A stretch of 64,000 bases of DNA from an uncultured Porphyromonas sp. (GTDB lineage: Bacteria; Bacteroidota; Bacteroidia; Bacteroidales; Porphyromonadaceae), in contig CAKRMU010000004.1 of assembly GCA_934364985.1 (NCBI GenBank), forward strand, positions 62,001-126,000, read 5' to 3'. A model generated the notes under the pieces. It was not told where the DNA came from, ran no database searches, and saw only the letters and a list, made by a program, of their open reading frames with translations. Within the stretch, counting starts at the first letter, position 1. Each line of letters begins with the position of its first letter. Made by a program: the position numbers and the translations under genes. Below are positions 17,232 through 25,812 of this stretch, one piece after another.

Positions 17232-19403
17232 TTAGAATACGAAACGATAACCTACTGCTATTTGGTTATTCTTAAACAAGCCTCTTGCTGTGTAGTCAGC
17301 GAATATTTCACCATTAGCACCTACCTTAAAGTTGGAGCCAAGAATGACATTAGTGCCGAGCTTAAGCCCATTACCATGGCTGTAGAGTCCTACGCCAAGA
17401 CCTACATATGGGTCAACAATAGTATTGTCAAGACGAATGTTGTAAATGACATTACTACTAAGGTCAAAGGAGCTCTTTTTGCCAAATCCCATCATAAGTT
17501 CTGGAACAAAGTCAAAGTCTGTGTCTGAGATTTGTAGGTACCCACGGATACCAAGCTCCCATTGCGTTCCCTCACCAAAGTTAACACCGGTAAGGATAGC
17601 AAGACGATTGAGTTTGAGGTATTGGCTCTTTACTCTTGTTGCACCATTGATACTTGTGTTGCTGCTATTTTCTGTTGCAGAAGGCACGGTTGTCACAACA
17701 GGATCTATCCTTTGGACAGGGGCTACTTGTGCTTGAGGGGTAGTTGTTGTCACTACTCTTTGTTGCCTATCCATACGATCCACTAACCTACGTAGCTCTC
17801 TTACAACTTCGTCATTTGAGGCATCCTTAGTCGTTACAGTTACATTTTTACCTGCGTTTTGCCCGTTCTGAGCATTAAGGGCTGCCACAATAATATCCAT
17901 CTCGGATTCAGAAAACTTGCTTGCCCTATTCATCTCTTCGCTACGGATCTTAGCAAGAATCCGGTCAACCATATCCTCAAACTCTTGCTTCGTCATCATC
18001 TTACCATCAAGGTCGGCATGCTTGCAATGGCGAGAAGCGTTTTTGTATACTTCGTCGTTTTGGAATAGATATCTGCGTGTGCTGTCATCGCTACGCATAT
18101 CATTGACTTTATCGTTAACGTCGTCCTGATCTGCCTTTTCAATAGCCTCACGTGCTGGAGCACCGATGTTGAAACGGATACCTGCGGTGTAACCAATGCT
18201 GGTAAATACGTTCTCTACTTGAGTATCAATGATCTTGTCTCTTCCGCTACTAAGAAGTGCGTCTACGTTACCAAAGAGTGCGATATATCTTGATAGTGGT
18301 ACTTCGATACCTGCTCCACCCATTAGGAATAGGTTATGTTCGTCAAAACGCTCTTTTGCCTCTGGAAGTGGTTTTGGAGCATCTGGGTCCGTTGGAATCA
18401 AGCTCTTATCGTCAAGGTAACCAGCACCGAGTGTAAGATAAGGTACGATACCGCGTGGTTGGTTTAGACGGAATAATAGGTTACCACCATATACCTTTAG
18501 GTCTTTGTTAAAGTCAAAGCTGAGCTTCTGAGGATCCTTGGTGCCTTGATAGTAGAAAGCACGTAGACCAATCAATGATGAGAAATCCACACCGGCTGAT
18601 CCTCCAATGAACCATTGGTCAGGCTGACCCATCTTCTCGTTAAAGTCAATATATTTCAGACCTGGTTCAAGGACAAACTTGGCTCCGCGGAAACCATCCT
18701 CGAAGAGGTTGCTGTACTTCATCGTCTTATCATTGTAGCGAGAGTAACCGCCTAATTTAATATCTAATGAAGCCAAAGCAGACCAATTGCCCCACTTTTT
18801 AGTATCATTATTCAGCTCTCTATTAACTAAGTAGTTAAATTCGCCCATATTAAACTGGATGTTACGTCCCTCAATCGAAAGAGCTACCCTCTCAGATAGA
18901 TTGAAGTTGACACCGACACCACCTAATAGGTAGATTTGCTTTTCCTTTTGCTTAGCATCCTCAATAACATTCTCTTTTGTATCCAATGGGTTGTAATTGA
19001 GTAGTTGCACCCCACCACCTAATGTAAGGTAAGGGGATACGATATAACTGCTATTTAGAATGTTGAATTTGAGATTACCGCCTACGCGAGTAACATCAAA
19101 TTGCATTCCTTGAAGCTTATTTAGAGCATCTTCGTTAAGGATATTCCAGCTTTTACCCTCAAGGTTTTGCTTAAGGTTGATTGACTTTTCTACAGAGCCT
19201 TGTAGCTCTACGTAAGGGCCGAAACCTATTCCTAAACGAACTCCATAAAATGGTGAATTCTTTAGTGCAATATTCTCATTCCACCAGTTGTACGATACGT
19301 TTGGAGACAAAGAAAAGCTTACACCATCTATCTGTGCATGGGCAGTAGTGAATGTAAGCAACCCAAGTATGCCTCCAAGGATAAGTCCATAAAACTTCTT
19401 CAT
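17232..19403 (-). CDS. large outer membrane protein with three barrel-like modules
   Basis: A 723-aa exported protein (signal peptide to about AHAQ24). Module 1 (about 25-218) and module 2 (about 236-413) share similar segments (GGNLKFN / GGNLLFR, then PYLTLGGGVQLL / PYLTLGAGYLDD, then YLLGGVGVNFNLS / FLMGGAGIEVPLS), so they look like an internal duplication. A charged periplasmic linker (414-590) has a degenerate EF-hand-like HADLDGKMM, a coiled-coil-like RELRRLVDRMDRQQ and a Thr/Pro/Val-rich stretch. A third barrel-like part (594-723) ends in aromatic YRFVF. Function is unknown; it is the partner of the downstream OmpA gene. Confidence 0.75.
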   Translation of the reverse strand: MKKFYGLILGGILGLLTFTTAHAQIDGVSFSLSPNVSYNWWNENIALKNSPFYGVRLGIGFGPYVELQGSVEKSINLKQNLEGKSWNILNEDALNKLQGMQFDVTRVGGNLKFNILNSSYIVSPYLTLGGGVQLLNYNPLDTKENVIEDAKQKEKQIYLLGGVGVNFNLSERVALSIEGRNIQFNMGEFNYLVNRELNNDTKKWGNWSALASLDIKLGGYSRYNDKTMKYSNLFEDGFRGAKFVLEPGLKYIDFNEKMGQPDQWFIGGSAGVDFSSLIGLRAFYYQGTKDPQKLSFDFNKDLKVYGGNLLFRLNQPRGIVPYLTLGAGYLDDKSLIPTDPDAPKPLPEAKERFDEHNLFLMGGAGIEVPLSRYIALFGNVDALLSSGRDKIIDTQVENVFTSIGYTAGIRFNIGAPAREAIEKADQDDVNDKVNDMRSDDSTRRYLFQNDEVYKNASRHCKHADLDGKMMTKQEFEDMVDRILAKIRSEEMNRASKFSESEMDIIVAALNAQNGQNAGKNVTVTTKDASNDEVVRELRRLVDRMDRQQRVVTTTTPQAQVAPVQRIDPVVTTVPSATENSSNTSINGATRVKSQYLKLNRLAILTGVNFGEGTQWELGIRGYLQISDTDFDFVPELMMGFGKKSSFDLSSNVIYNIRLDNTIVDPYVGLGVGLYSHGNGLKLGTNVILGSNFKVGANGEIFADYTARGLFKNNQIAVGYRFVF

Positions 19404-19455
19404 ACTTGTATTACTCTTTTTATTTTAATAAATCTATTATCGTCATATTGTTTGA

Positions 19456-19463
19456 CAAAGATA
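19456..19463 (-). promoter_or_regulatory. -7 promoter element for the outer-membrane-protein/ompA pair
   Basis: Minus strand reads TATCTTTG, 53 bp upstream of the 723-aa protein start. No clear -33 TTTG was found. The 19404-19746 stretch otherwise holds only the tRNA terminator. Confidence 0.6.
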
Positions 19464-19647
19464 ACAAAAAAAATCTCTCTTTTCTCTCTCCCTTGAAAAA
19501 TCTTTTTTGTAAGGTCGCAAAAATAGTTAACCTCTTGTATAGCTATCGTGATTAAGTGCAAGTATACTTTATGGGATATGCGTATGTCTTGTCTCTTACC
19601 ATGCTTATCGCTCAGGGTAGAATAAGAACTATTTAGAGAATAAGTAT

Positions 19648-19687
19648 AAAAAAAGCTCTGGGATGTGCCTAAATAACATCTCAGAGC
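19648..19687 (-). terminator. terminator of tRNA-Leu
   Basis: On the minus strand, GCTCTGAGATGT pairs with ACATCCCAGAGC (one G-U type mismatch) around a short loop and is followed by seven T. It lies about 60 bp past the tRNA 3' end. Confidence 0.85.
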
Positions 19688-19746
19688 AACCAAAACCAAA
19701 AACTTACAATCTACCCAACATAACCACCGAAATGGTGTATTTATTG

Positions 19747-19828
19747 TGCGGCTGAAGGGACTCGAACCCCCACGGATTGCTCCACTAGATCCTAAGTCTA
19801 GCGCGGCTACCAATTACGCCACAGCCGC
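19747..19828 (-). tRNA. tRNA-Leu, anticodon TAG
   Basis: The 82-nt minus-strand sequence folds as a class II tRNA. The acceptor stem is GCGGCTG/CAGCCGC, the anticodon stem CTAGA/TCTAG with loop CTTAGGA (anticodon UAG, decodes CUN), and there is a long variable arm. The T arm contains GGTTCGAGTCC and the discriminator is A. The 3' CCA is not encoded (CAA follows). The -33/-7 promoter at 19868-19898 and the downstream terminator make it a self-contained unit. Confidence 0.96.
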
Positions 19829-19867
19829 AATACGAAATGAATAGCAACCATTTCCGTTTTTGCTTTG

Positions 19868-19898
19868 CAAAGGTAGTAATATTTTTTTAATCTGCAAA
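19868..19898 (-). promoter_or_regulatory. promoter of tRNA-Leu
   Basis: The minus strand has TTTG at 19895-19898, a 19-bp spacer, and TACCTTTG at 19868-19875. This is the best-formed Bacteroidetes -33/-7 promoter in the window. Confidence 0.8.
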
Positions 19899-19983
19899 AC
19901 ACGATGCCCTATGAATTGTAATAAGTACACGTCAGAGGGCTATTTCATCGGTTTAATACTGTGAAATAATCGTATGAAAATTC

Positions 19984-21333
19984 TCAAATAGCAGGAAGGC
20001 TCATCCCTGTAAATTTTCTGTATAGGTCAAGGGCATAGACATCGGTCATCCCGCTTATATAGTCTAAAGCACTCTGGATTTTCCCGTACATACTACTGCG
20101 GTGCATATCGTACTGCTCGGGGATTCGATTAAACCACAATTTACTATACGACTTTTCTGGGTGGAGCTGAGCTTCGATAAGTGTGTCAAGGAGGTATTCA
20201 AAAATACGATATCCTGCAAACTCTATGTCTAAAACCTCTTTTGTAAAATAGATATTCTCAAATGCAAAATTGCGGGCAGACTTATACGCTTTTTTTTCTC
20301 TCTCTGTAATGGAGTCTATAAGTGAGCCTTTGAATACTCCTCGTAAAATATCATCCTCATGTTCAATAAACGTCTTGGTGACACAGGTGACCAAATTGCC
20401 AATAGCTATAGAGCGTAAGAACGCAATTTGTTCATTGTGGTCTGTGACCCGCATAAGGGTATTTCTGATATTGGGGTACTCTATTTCAGGGATAAAAGCT
20501 AATAATAATTCTTTACATTGCTCTAAGCTGACGATTTTTAGCTTATAAGCATCCTCTAAGTCCATTATTTGGTAGCAGATATCATCGGCTGCTTCCACGA
20601 GGTAGACAAGGGGATGACGAGCAAAAATTGGGGCTTTGTCTTTGGCACTTTGGCGTAATATGCCTAAATGTTGAGCGATTTTGTCGTAGCTCTCTTCCTC
20701 AGTAATGAAAAAGCCAAACTTCGGATTATCCGCATTGGTATATAGTGAACTGTAGGGATATTTTACTATCGATGCAATCGTGGAATAGGTTAAGACAAAG
20801 CCTCCCTTTCGCCTTCCATTGAATCCGTGGGTGAGCAATCGGATAGCATTAGCATTGCCCTCAAAGTGCGAAAAGTCCTGCCAACGACCACCTTCATCCT
20901 GCACTTCCTGTTCCCAACGTGTCCCCTTACCCTCTGTGAAGTAGGCACTAATGGCACGTTCGCCAGCATGTCCAAATGGCGGATTACCCATATCGTGAGC
21001 AAGGCAAGCTGCTGATACGATGGCTCCAAAGTCGCTATGATCTGCGTGGATATTAGGATTTTTTTGACATACATATCGCCCTATCTGTGTGCCAAGTGAG
21101 CGACCTATACAGCTTACTTCCAGACTATGGGTCAGTCTATTATGGACAAATATTTTTCCCGGGAGAGGGAATACCTGTGTCTTATTCTGCAACCTCCTAA
21201 AGGGTGAAGAGAATATCAGTCGGTCGTAATCACGCTGAAAGTCGGTGCGTGTCTCTTGTTTCTGTGAGTGAGATTCTAAGCCAAAGCGATAGTCGCTGAT
21301 GAGTTTTTCCCACTCCATTATTTGCTCACTCAT
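19984..21333 (-). CDS. dgt: deoxyguanosinetriphosphate triphosphohydrolase-like HD protein
   Basis: Hydrolyses dGTP, or dNTPs more generally, to nucleoside plus triphosphate. The 449-aa protein has the family signature RTDFQRDYDRLIFSSPFRRL, the HD metal site LAHDMGNPPFGHAGE and histidine HSLEVS before it. It is the last gene of sppA-lpxK-dut-sir2-dgt and overlaps sir2 by 8 bp. Together with dut in the same run it suggests dNTP-pool control. Substrate preference cannot be read from sequence. Confidence 0.92.
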   Translation of the reverse strand: MSEQIMEWEKLISDYRFGLESHSQKQETRTDFQRDYDRLIFSSPFRRLQNKTQVFPLPGKIFVHNRLTHSLEVSCIGRSLGTQIGRYVCQKNPNIHADHSDFGAIVSAACLAHDMGNPPFGHAGERAISAYFTEGKGTRWEQEVQDEGGRWQDFSHFEGNANAIRLLTHGFNGRRKGGFVLTYSTIASIVKYPYSSLYTNADNPKFGFFITEEESYDKIAQHLGILRQSAKDKAPIFARHPLVYLVEAADDICYQIMDLEDAYKLKIVSLEQCKELLLAFIPEIEYPNIRNTLMRVTDHNEQIAFLRSIAIGNLVTCVTKTFIEHEDDILRGVFKGSLIDSITEREKKAYKSARNFAFENIYFTKEVLDIEFAGYRIFEYLLDTLIEAQLHPEKSYSKLWFNRIPEQYDMHRSSMYGKIQSALDYISGMTDVYALDLYRKFTGMSLPAI

Positions 21334-22015
21334 TACGCAGAATCTTAATAAGTTCCTCCATTCCTTTGCCTGCTCCCATCTTTATGTGATGGTACTGCGA
21401 TGAGCCTGGGATGTCTTTCGGGTCTATCACATATATAGGTACATTATGAGGAACAAACTGCACTAATCCTGCAGCAGGGTAGACATTGAGGCTGGTGCCG
21501 ATAATAAGAAAAATGTCTGCAGTCTGAGTCTCACGCATGGCGTCTTCCATTCTCGGAACTGGTTCGCCGAAATATACAATGAAAGGACGTAGCTGATACC
21601 CTTGTGCATCTTTATCCATGAGCGTCATTCTAAGACGACCTTCAGGAAGAGGAAGTGGGGTAGATAGGTCGCACTCGCTACAGCATTTCATCAACTCTCC
21701 ATGTAGGTGTATGATGTGACTGCTACCAGCACGTTCGTGAAGGTCATCTATATTTTGTGTGATAATGGTTACATCATAATCTGTTTCAAGTTCGGCTAAT
21801 AACTTATGTCCTTTATTAGGTTGAGCTTTCACGCATTGTTCCCTTCGGTCATTGGCAAAGTCGATAACCAGCTGTGGGTTTCTTCGATAACCTTCGGCAG
21901 ATGCTACCTCCTCTACGGAGTAATGCTCCCATAACCCATCCGAGTCTCGAAACGTAGCAATTCCACTCTCTGCACTGATCCCAGCTCCCGTTAGAGCCAC
22001 TATTTTCTGTTTCAT
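21326..22015 (-). CDS. cobB: Sir2-family NAD-dependent deacylase with reduced zinc site
   Basis: NAD-dependent protein deacylase. The 229-aa protein has GAGISAESGIATFRDSDGLW, TQNIDDLHERAG and the catalytic histidine in LHGEL. The first zinc cysteine pair is present (KCCSECD), but the second pair expected before RPFIVYFGE is absent (DKDAQGYQLRP). Where E. coli CobB has FYNARRR, this protein reads FANDRRE, so the tyrosine associated with desuccinylation is missing while an arginine is kept. The 21-bp gap from dut suggests cotranscription. Confidence 0.88.
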   Translation of the reverse strand: MKQKIVALTGAGISAESGIATFRDSDGLWEHYSVEEVASAEGYRRNPQLVIDFANDRREQCVKAQPNKGHKLLAELETDYDVTIITQNIDDLHERAGSSHIIHLHGELMKCCSECDLSTPLPLPEGRLRMTLMDKDAQGYQLRPFIVYFGEPVPRMEDAMRETQTADIFLIIGTSLNVYPAAGLVQFVPHNVPIYVIDPKDIPGSSQYHHIKMGAGKGMEELIKILRNE

Positions 22016-22036
22016 AATGTTGATTTCTTTCGCCGA

Positions 22037-22480
22037 TTAATTGGTACCCGTGTGCCCGAAACCACCCTCTCCACGCTCGGTACTATTCAATGTCTCTACG
22101 GCTTGCCACGCCACTTGTTCGTGCCGTGTTACGACCATTTGGCAAATACGTTCGCCAGGTTCGATGGTGAAAGGTGCATTAGAAAGATTGGCGAGAATCA
22201 CCTTTATCTCACCTCGATAATCGGCATCAATGGTACCTGGGGTATTTAGAAGCGTGATGCCATATTTTAGCGCAAGACCGCTTCTTGGTCGCAATTGTGC
22301 CTCGTATCCTTCGGGTAGAGCAATGAAAAGACCTGTAGGGATCGCTATCCGTTCTAAAGGTTGTGCAACGATTTTTTCGGAAATATTGGCTCGAATATCC
22401 AGACCTGCAGACTGAGGGGTCGCGTATTCGGGGAGTGGATAGTTGCTCTTATTGATCACTTGTATTTCGATTTTATTCAT
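22037..22480 (-). CDS. dut: deoxyuridine 5'-triphosphate nucleotidohydrolase
   Basis: Converts dUTP to dUMP, keeping uracil out of DNA and feeding thymidylate synthesis. The trimeric dUTPase motifs are all present in 147 aa: [37 protein letters not shown] and the C-terminal P-loop-like [10 protein letters not shown]. The start overlaps the stop of lpxK by 4 bp (ATGA). Confidence 0.97.
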   Translation of the reverse strand: MNKIEIQVINKSNYPLPEYATPQSAGLDIRANISEKIVAQPLERIAIPTGLFIALPEGYEAQLRPRSGLALKYGITLLNTPGTIDADYRGEIKVILANLSNAPFTIEPGERICQMVVTRHEQVAWQAVETLNSTERGEGGFGHTGTN

Positions 22481-23559
22481 AGTGGTAATCCGTTATGTTT
22501 GATGGCTTTTTTAGCTTTTCGTAGGAGCTGAATCCTATCTCCGAGCTCCATATCTATGGATATAGGGAGGATCCAAATCCTGTGTCTCACCTCCGTGGGT
22601 ATCCACTTTTTGAGGGTGATAAATCGCATCCCATCCTTTTCCGTTGTGAGGATAAAGAGGTCGGGATTAGCTTTAAGATCATCAACGAGTGCTTGGATTT
22701 CTTCTTTTCTAAAGTCATGGTGGTCGGGGTATTCTATATAATCTAAGATTTTCGGAAAGTATATTACGCAGGTGTCTTGAAAGGCTTTTGGATTAGCGAT
22801 ACCGCTAATTACCATTACTTGTTTTTCTGGACTAAGCACTTCGTGAGTGGTACATTCTTCAGGGGTGAATAGTGGTTGAGGTTTTTCGTAATGTATACTT
22901 GAGCAGAAGATGTCCTGATATGCCATGGCATTAGTTTTCTCTATCTTCAGCCGCATCTCCGTTACATTGGCTTGCTTGGGAGTGCCGGTAAAGATGATTG
23001 TGTCGGCTCTAAAGGCTTCTCTCTTGCCGTCTCGAAGGTTGCCAAATGGCATGTAAAAATCCTGATAATATGGATCGGAGTACCGAGTTAATAGAATGGA
23101 GTAGGAGGGGGTTACGCTCCGATGCTGGAAGCCGTCGTCCATCAACACCACTTGAGGTCGCTCTTCGGCTGGCATTTGTTCCATTTCTTTTAGACCTCGT
23201 TTCCTATTCCCATCGACATAAACCATGATATCTGGGTACTTCCGTTTGATTTGTAGCGGTTCATCCCCTATGGTATGTGCGTCGTCTTCTACCGTGGCAA
23301 TCCTTGGCTTTTTCCCTTTTCGCCCATATCCGCGGGTGAGGACAGCGATGCGGTAGTCACGTCTTAGAAGTGATATCAGTAGTTCTATGTGAGGGGTTTT
23401 ACCACTACCACCTACAGATAAGTTCCCCACACAGATGGTAGGGATCGTCGACTTCCAAGTCTTGCATAGCTTATGATCGTAGGCAAAATTGCGGATACCC
23501 ACGACCATCCCGTAGACAGCTGCGGGTATCCACAGTAGTACATTTTTGCCTTGGTTCAT
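22477..23559 (-). CDS. lpxK: tetraacyldisaccharide 4'-kinase
   Basis: Phosphorylates the 4' position of the lipid A precursor at the inner membrane. The 360-aa protein begins with a short membrane-associated N-terminus, then [17 protein letters not shown] (Walker A), [10 protein letters not shown] and [11 protein letters not shown]. It lies 16 bp after sppA. With kdsB and the Kdo-kinase-like gene it shows a complete-style lipid A/Kdo core pathway scattered over the window. Confidence 0.95.
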   Translation of the reverse strand: MNQGKNVLLWIPAAVYGMVVGIRNFAYDHKLCKTWKSTIPTICVGNLSVGGSGKTPHIELLISLLRRDYRIAVLTRGYGRKGKKPRIATVEDDAHTIGDEPLQIKRKYPDIMVYVDGNRKRGLKEMEQMPAEERPQVVLMDDGFQHRSVTPSYSILLTRYSDPYYQDFYMPFGNLRDGKREAFRADTIIFTGTPKQANVTEMRLKIEKTNAMAYQDIFCSSIHYEKPQPLFTPEECTTHEVLSPEKQVMVISGIANPKAFQDTCVIYFPKILDYIEYPDHHDFRKEEIQALVDDLKANPDLFILTTEKDGMRFITLKKWIPTEVRHRIWILPISIDMELGDRIQLLRKAKKAIKHNGLPL

Positions 23560-23575
23560 CAGCTTTAGTAATTAG

Positions 23576-25396
23576 TTACATAGTAGGTGATAGTGCGTTG
23601 GTTTCACATGCAGCTTCGCCTACCATGGTAATGTCGTAAGGTGGCATTGCTTTAATCCCAGTGAGGTCTTTTAGCAATTGTTCTTTATAAAGGTTGAGTC
23701 TCTCAACGTCTGAAAGACGCAACTGGAATGCTGCTTTAGATAGACTAAAACCAAATATCTCCTCAAACAGATCGGTCTGTTCTGTCAAATCTATGACGCT
23801 GTACTCATCAAGTTCGGCGAGCCGAGCTGCCTCCCGGATAGCGACATCAATGCCGCCAATCTTATCTACAAGCCCTAACTCTATTGCCTTTTCGCCCAAC
23901 CAAACTCTGCCTTGTCCTATTGAGTCTACTTGCTCTACTGTCATACCTCTACCCGTAGCTACGCGTGTAGTAAACTCGCCATACCCTCTCTCGATGGACT
24001 TTTGTATGCCTGTAGCAAGTTTGGGATTGAGGGGAGCACTGACGCTCAAGACACCTGTCTCGCTTGTCGCTACAGTCTGTTCTTTGAGACCTAGTTTATC
24101 CATGGTGCCTGCTGCATTAGGGAACATTCCAAAAATGCCTATTGACCCTGTCAATGTATAAGGGTTAGCTACAATGGAGCTGGCATGGGAAGAGATGTAA
24201 TATCCTCCCGATGCCGCGTAGTCGCCCATTGAGACAACGACGGGCTTGATTTTCTTAACCTCGTCTACTTCGTGGCAAATGAGCTCGGAAGTCGTTACGG
24301 CACCGCCACCCGAGTTGACACGCATTACGATTGCCTTGATGTCGTCATCTTCGGCTGCTTCACGTAGCTTCTTAACGATCTTCTCCGTGATAACGGCTTC
24401 AGTGTTAAAGTAATCTTTTTCTTCGTCACCTGTGCCTACTACGATGTTGCCCTCGGCATAGATGACTGCGATTTTATCATCAAATTCGCTCTTATAATTG
24501 AGCGGCAATACGTCCTCTATGTGGACATAATTGATATCAAGTGAAGCATCGTTGAAGATCTTATCGGCTAAAACATCCTGAAGATCTATCCTATATACAA
24601 GTGTGTCCACGAGATTAAGCTCTTTGGCTACACTGATTTTCTCTAAGAAATATGCCTCATCGGCATAGCGTTGAAAGACACTTGGGTCGACTCCTCTGCT
24701 ATCTGCCATCTCGCGAGTTGTACCTTGCCAAAGTCCTTGTAAAAATTCGGATATCTGTAACCTATTAGCTTCGCTAAGACGATCAAGTATATAAGGCTCT
24801 ACTGCTCCCTTAAAGGTTCCAACCTTAAATACCTGCATCTCTACTCCAAGTTTCTTTAGTAATCCCTTTTTAAATATCGTTGTTGAAGTAAGCCCAGTGA
24901 TATTAAGGCTCCCCTCTGGTCCGGCCATCACCTCGTTTGCAACGCTGCTGATGTAGTAATTTAGATAGCTATAGTGGTCGGAGTAGGCGTATACTTTTTT
25001 GCCACTCTCTTGGAAGTCTTTAAGTGCGTCTCTTATCTCTTTTGCTGTCGCAAAGTTGATACTGGCTCTTTCGAGATTGACGACTATTGCCTCGATGTCG
25101 GGGTCGCTCTTAGCTATGGTTATGGCACGTAGAATCTCAGGAAGTGTATAATTGGTCTTCTCGTTGTCGCCAAACTCAAAGGACATTACTGGGGCGGTAT
25201 CTTTGATACTCCCCGTCAAGTCCAGCATGAGGACGCTTTCGCTACTAACGCTTTTTACCTCTTTCTCCTTGCTGAAGCTCTTTACCACACCATTGATAGC
25301 TGAGCCTAACATGGCAAAGAAAATAAAGAATACTACGATGCTTGCAAGGATTACTCCTAAACAAGAACCGAAAACCATCTTACCGAAATCTTTCAT
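23576..25396 (-). CDS. sppA: signal peptide peptidase SppA, 67-kDa type
   Basis: Membrane-bound serine-lysine peptidase that degrades cleaved signal peptides. The 606-aa length fits the tandem-domain form. An N-terminal membrane helix spans about residues 10-35. The first S49 domain carries the catalytic lysine in VGTFKGAVEPY, and the second carries the nucleophile serine in MGDYAASGGYYIS. It is the first gene of the minus-strand run down to dgt. Only a weak -7-like TAACTTCG is visible upstream. Confidence 0.94.
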   Translation of the reverse strand: MKDFGKMVFGSCLGVILASIVVFFIFFAMLGSAINGVVKSFSKEKEVKSVSSESVLMLDLTGSIKDTAPVMSFEFGDNEKTNYTLPEILRAITIAKSDPDIEAIVVNLERASINFATAKEIRDALKDFQESGKKVYAYSDHYSYLNYYISSVANEVMAGPEGSLNITGLTSTTIFKKGLLKKLGVEMQVFKVGTFKGAVEPYILDRLSEANRLQISEFLQGLWQGTTREMADSRGVDPSVFQRYADEAYFLEKISVAKELNLVDTLVYRIDLQDVLADKIFNDASLDINYVHIEDVLPLNYKSEFDDKIAVIYAEGNIVVGTGDEEKDYFNTEAVITEKIVKKLREAAEDDDIKAIVMRVNSGGGAVTTSELICHEVDEVKKIKPVVVSMGDYAASGGYYISSHASSIVANPYTLTGSIGIFGMFPNAAGTMDKLGLKEQTVATSETGVLSVSAPLNPKLATGIQKSIERGYGEFTTRVATGRGMTVEQVDSIGQGRVWLGEKAIELGLVDKIGGIDVAIREAARLAELDEYSVIDLTEQTDLFEEIFGFSLSKAAFQLRLSDVERLNLYKEQLLKDLTGIKAMPPYDITMVGEAACETNALSPTM

Positions 25397-25668
25397 CTCT
25401 TTTTTTAAGTCTAATTAATAGTAGTATTGTCTGATGTATATATCAATCCCTTTACGAGGGAATATAATCTCATTTGCGAAGTTACAAAAAACTTTCCAAT
25501 AGTGAAAGTCACTTAATTCAAATCTTTTCCGAATGGTCCTGATTGCTAATAATTAATGAATCGATAACTTAGAAAATGCCTATCGTCTGTATGGCTCATT
25601 AGCTTGATTTAGTAATATTTGAAAACATCACCATATGCCACTATTGATGATCTAATATCTATCATCTT

Positions 25669-25776
25669 CGAAATGGATATAGGGAATTGTCCGAAATGGA
25701 TATAGGGAATTCGTCTTAACGAATACCAAGTATTTGTTTGGGCAAATACCTGGTATACGATTTTTGGAATTTCCAA
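25669..25776. repeat. 23-bp repeat array 4
   Basis: Units start at 25676, 25699, 25722 and 25745, with a partial unit at 25768. The first two share an identical 20-bp segment (25669-25688 and 25692-25711), displaced by exactly 23 bp. Cores are GATATAGGGAATT (twice), AATACCAAGTATT and AATACCTGGTATA. The gap 25397-25812 lies between sppA and the HU/LysM gene; besides the array I see no gene in it. Confidence 0.92.
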
Positions 25777-25812
25777 CTAACGGGGAGTGATGGGGTGGGG
25801 ATAAGAAATCAC

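Noticed and set aside
19400..19813. 137-codon open frame over the tRNA region
   Set aside because: It crosses the tRNA-Leu, its terminator and the outer-membrane-protein promoter, and its sequence has no protein-like character.
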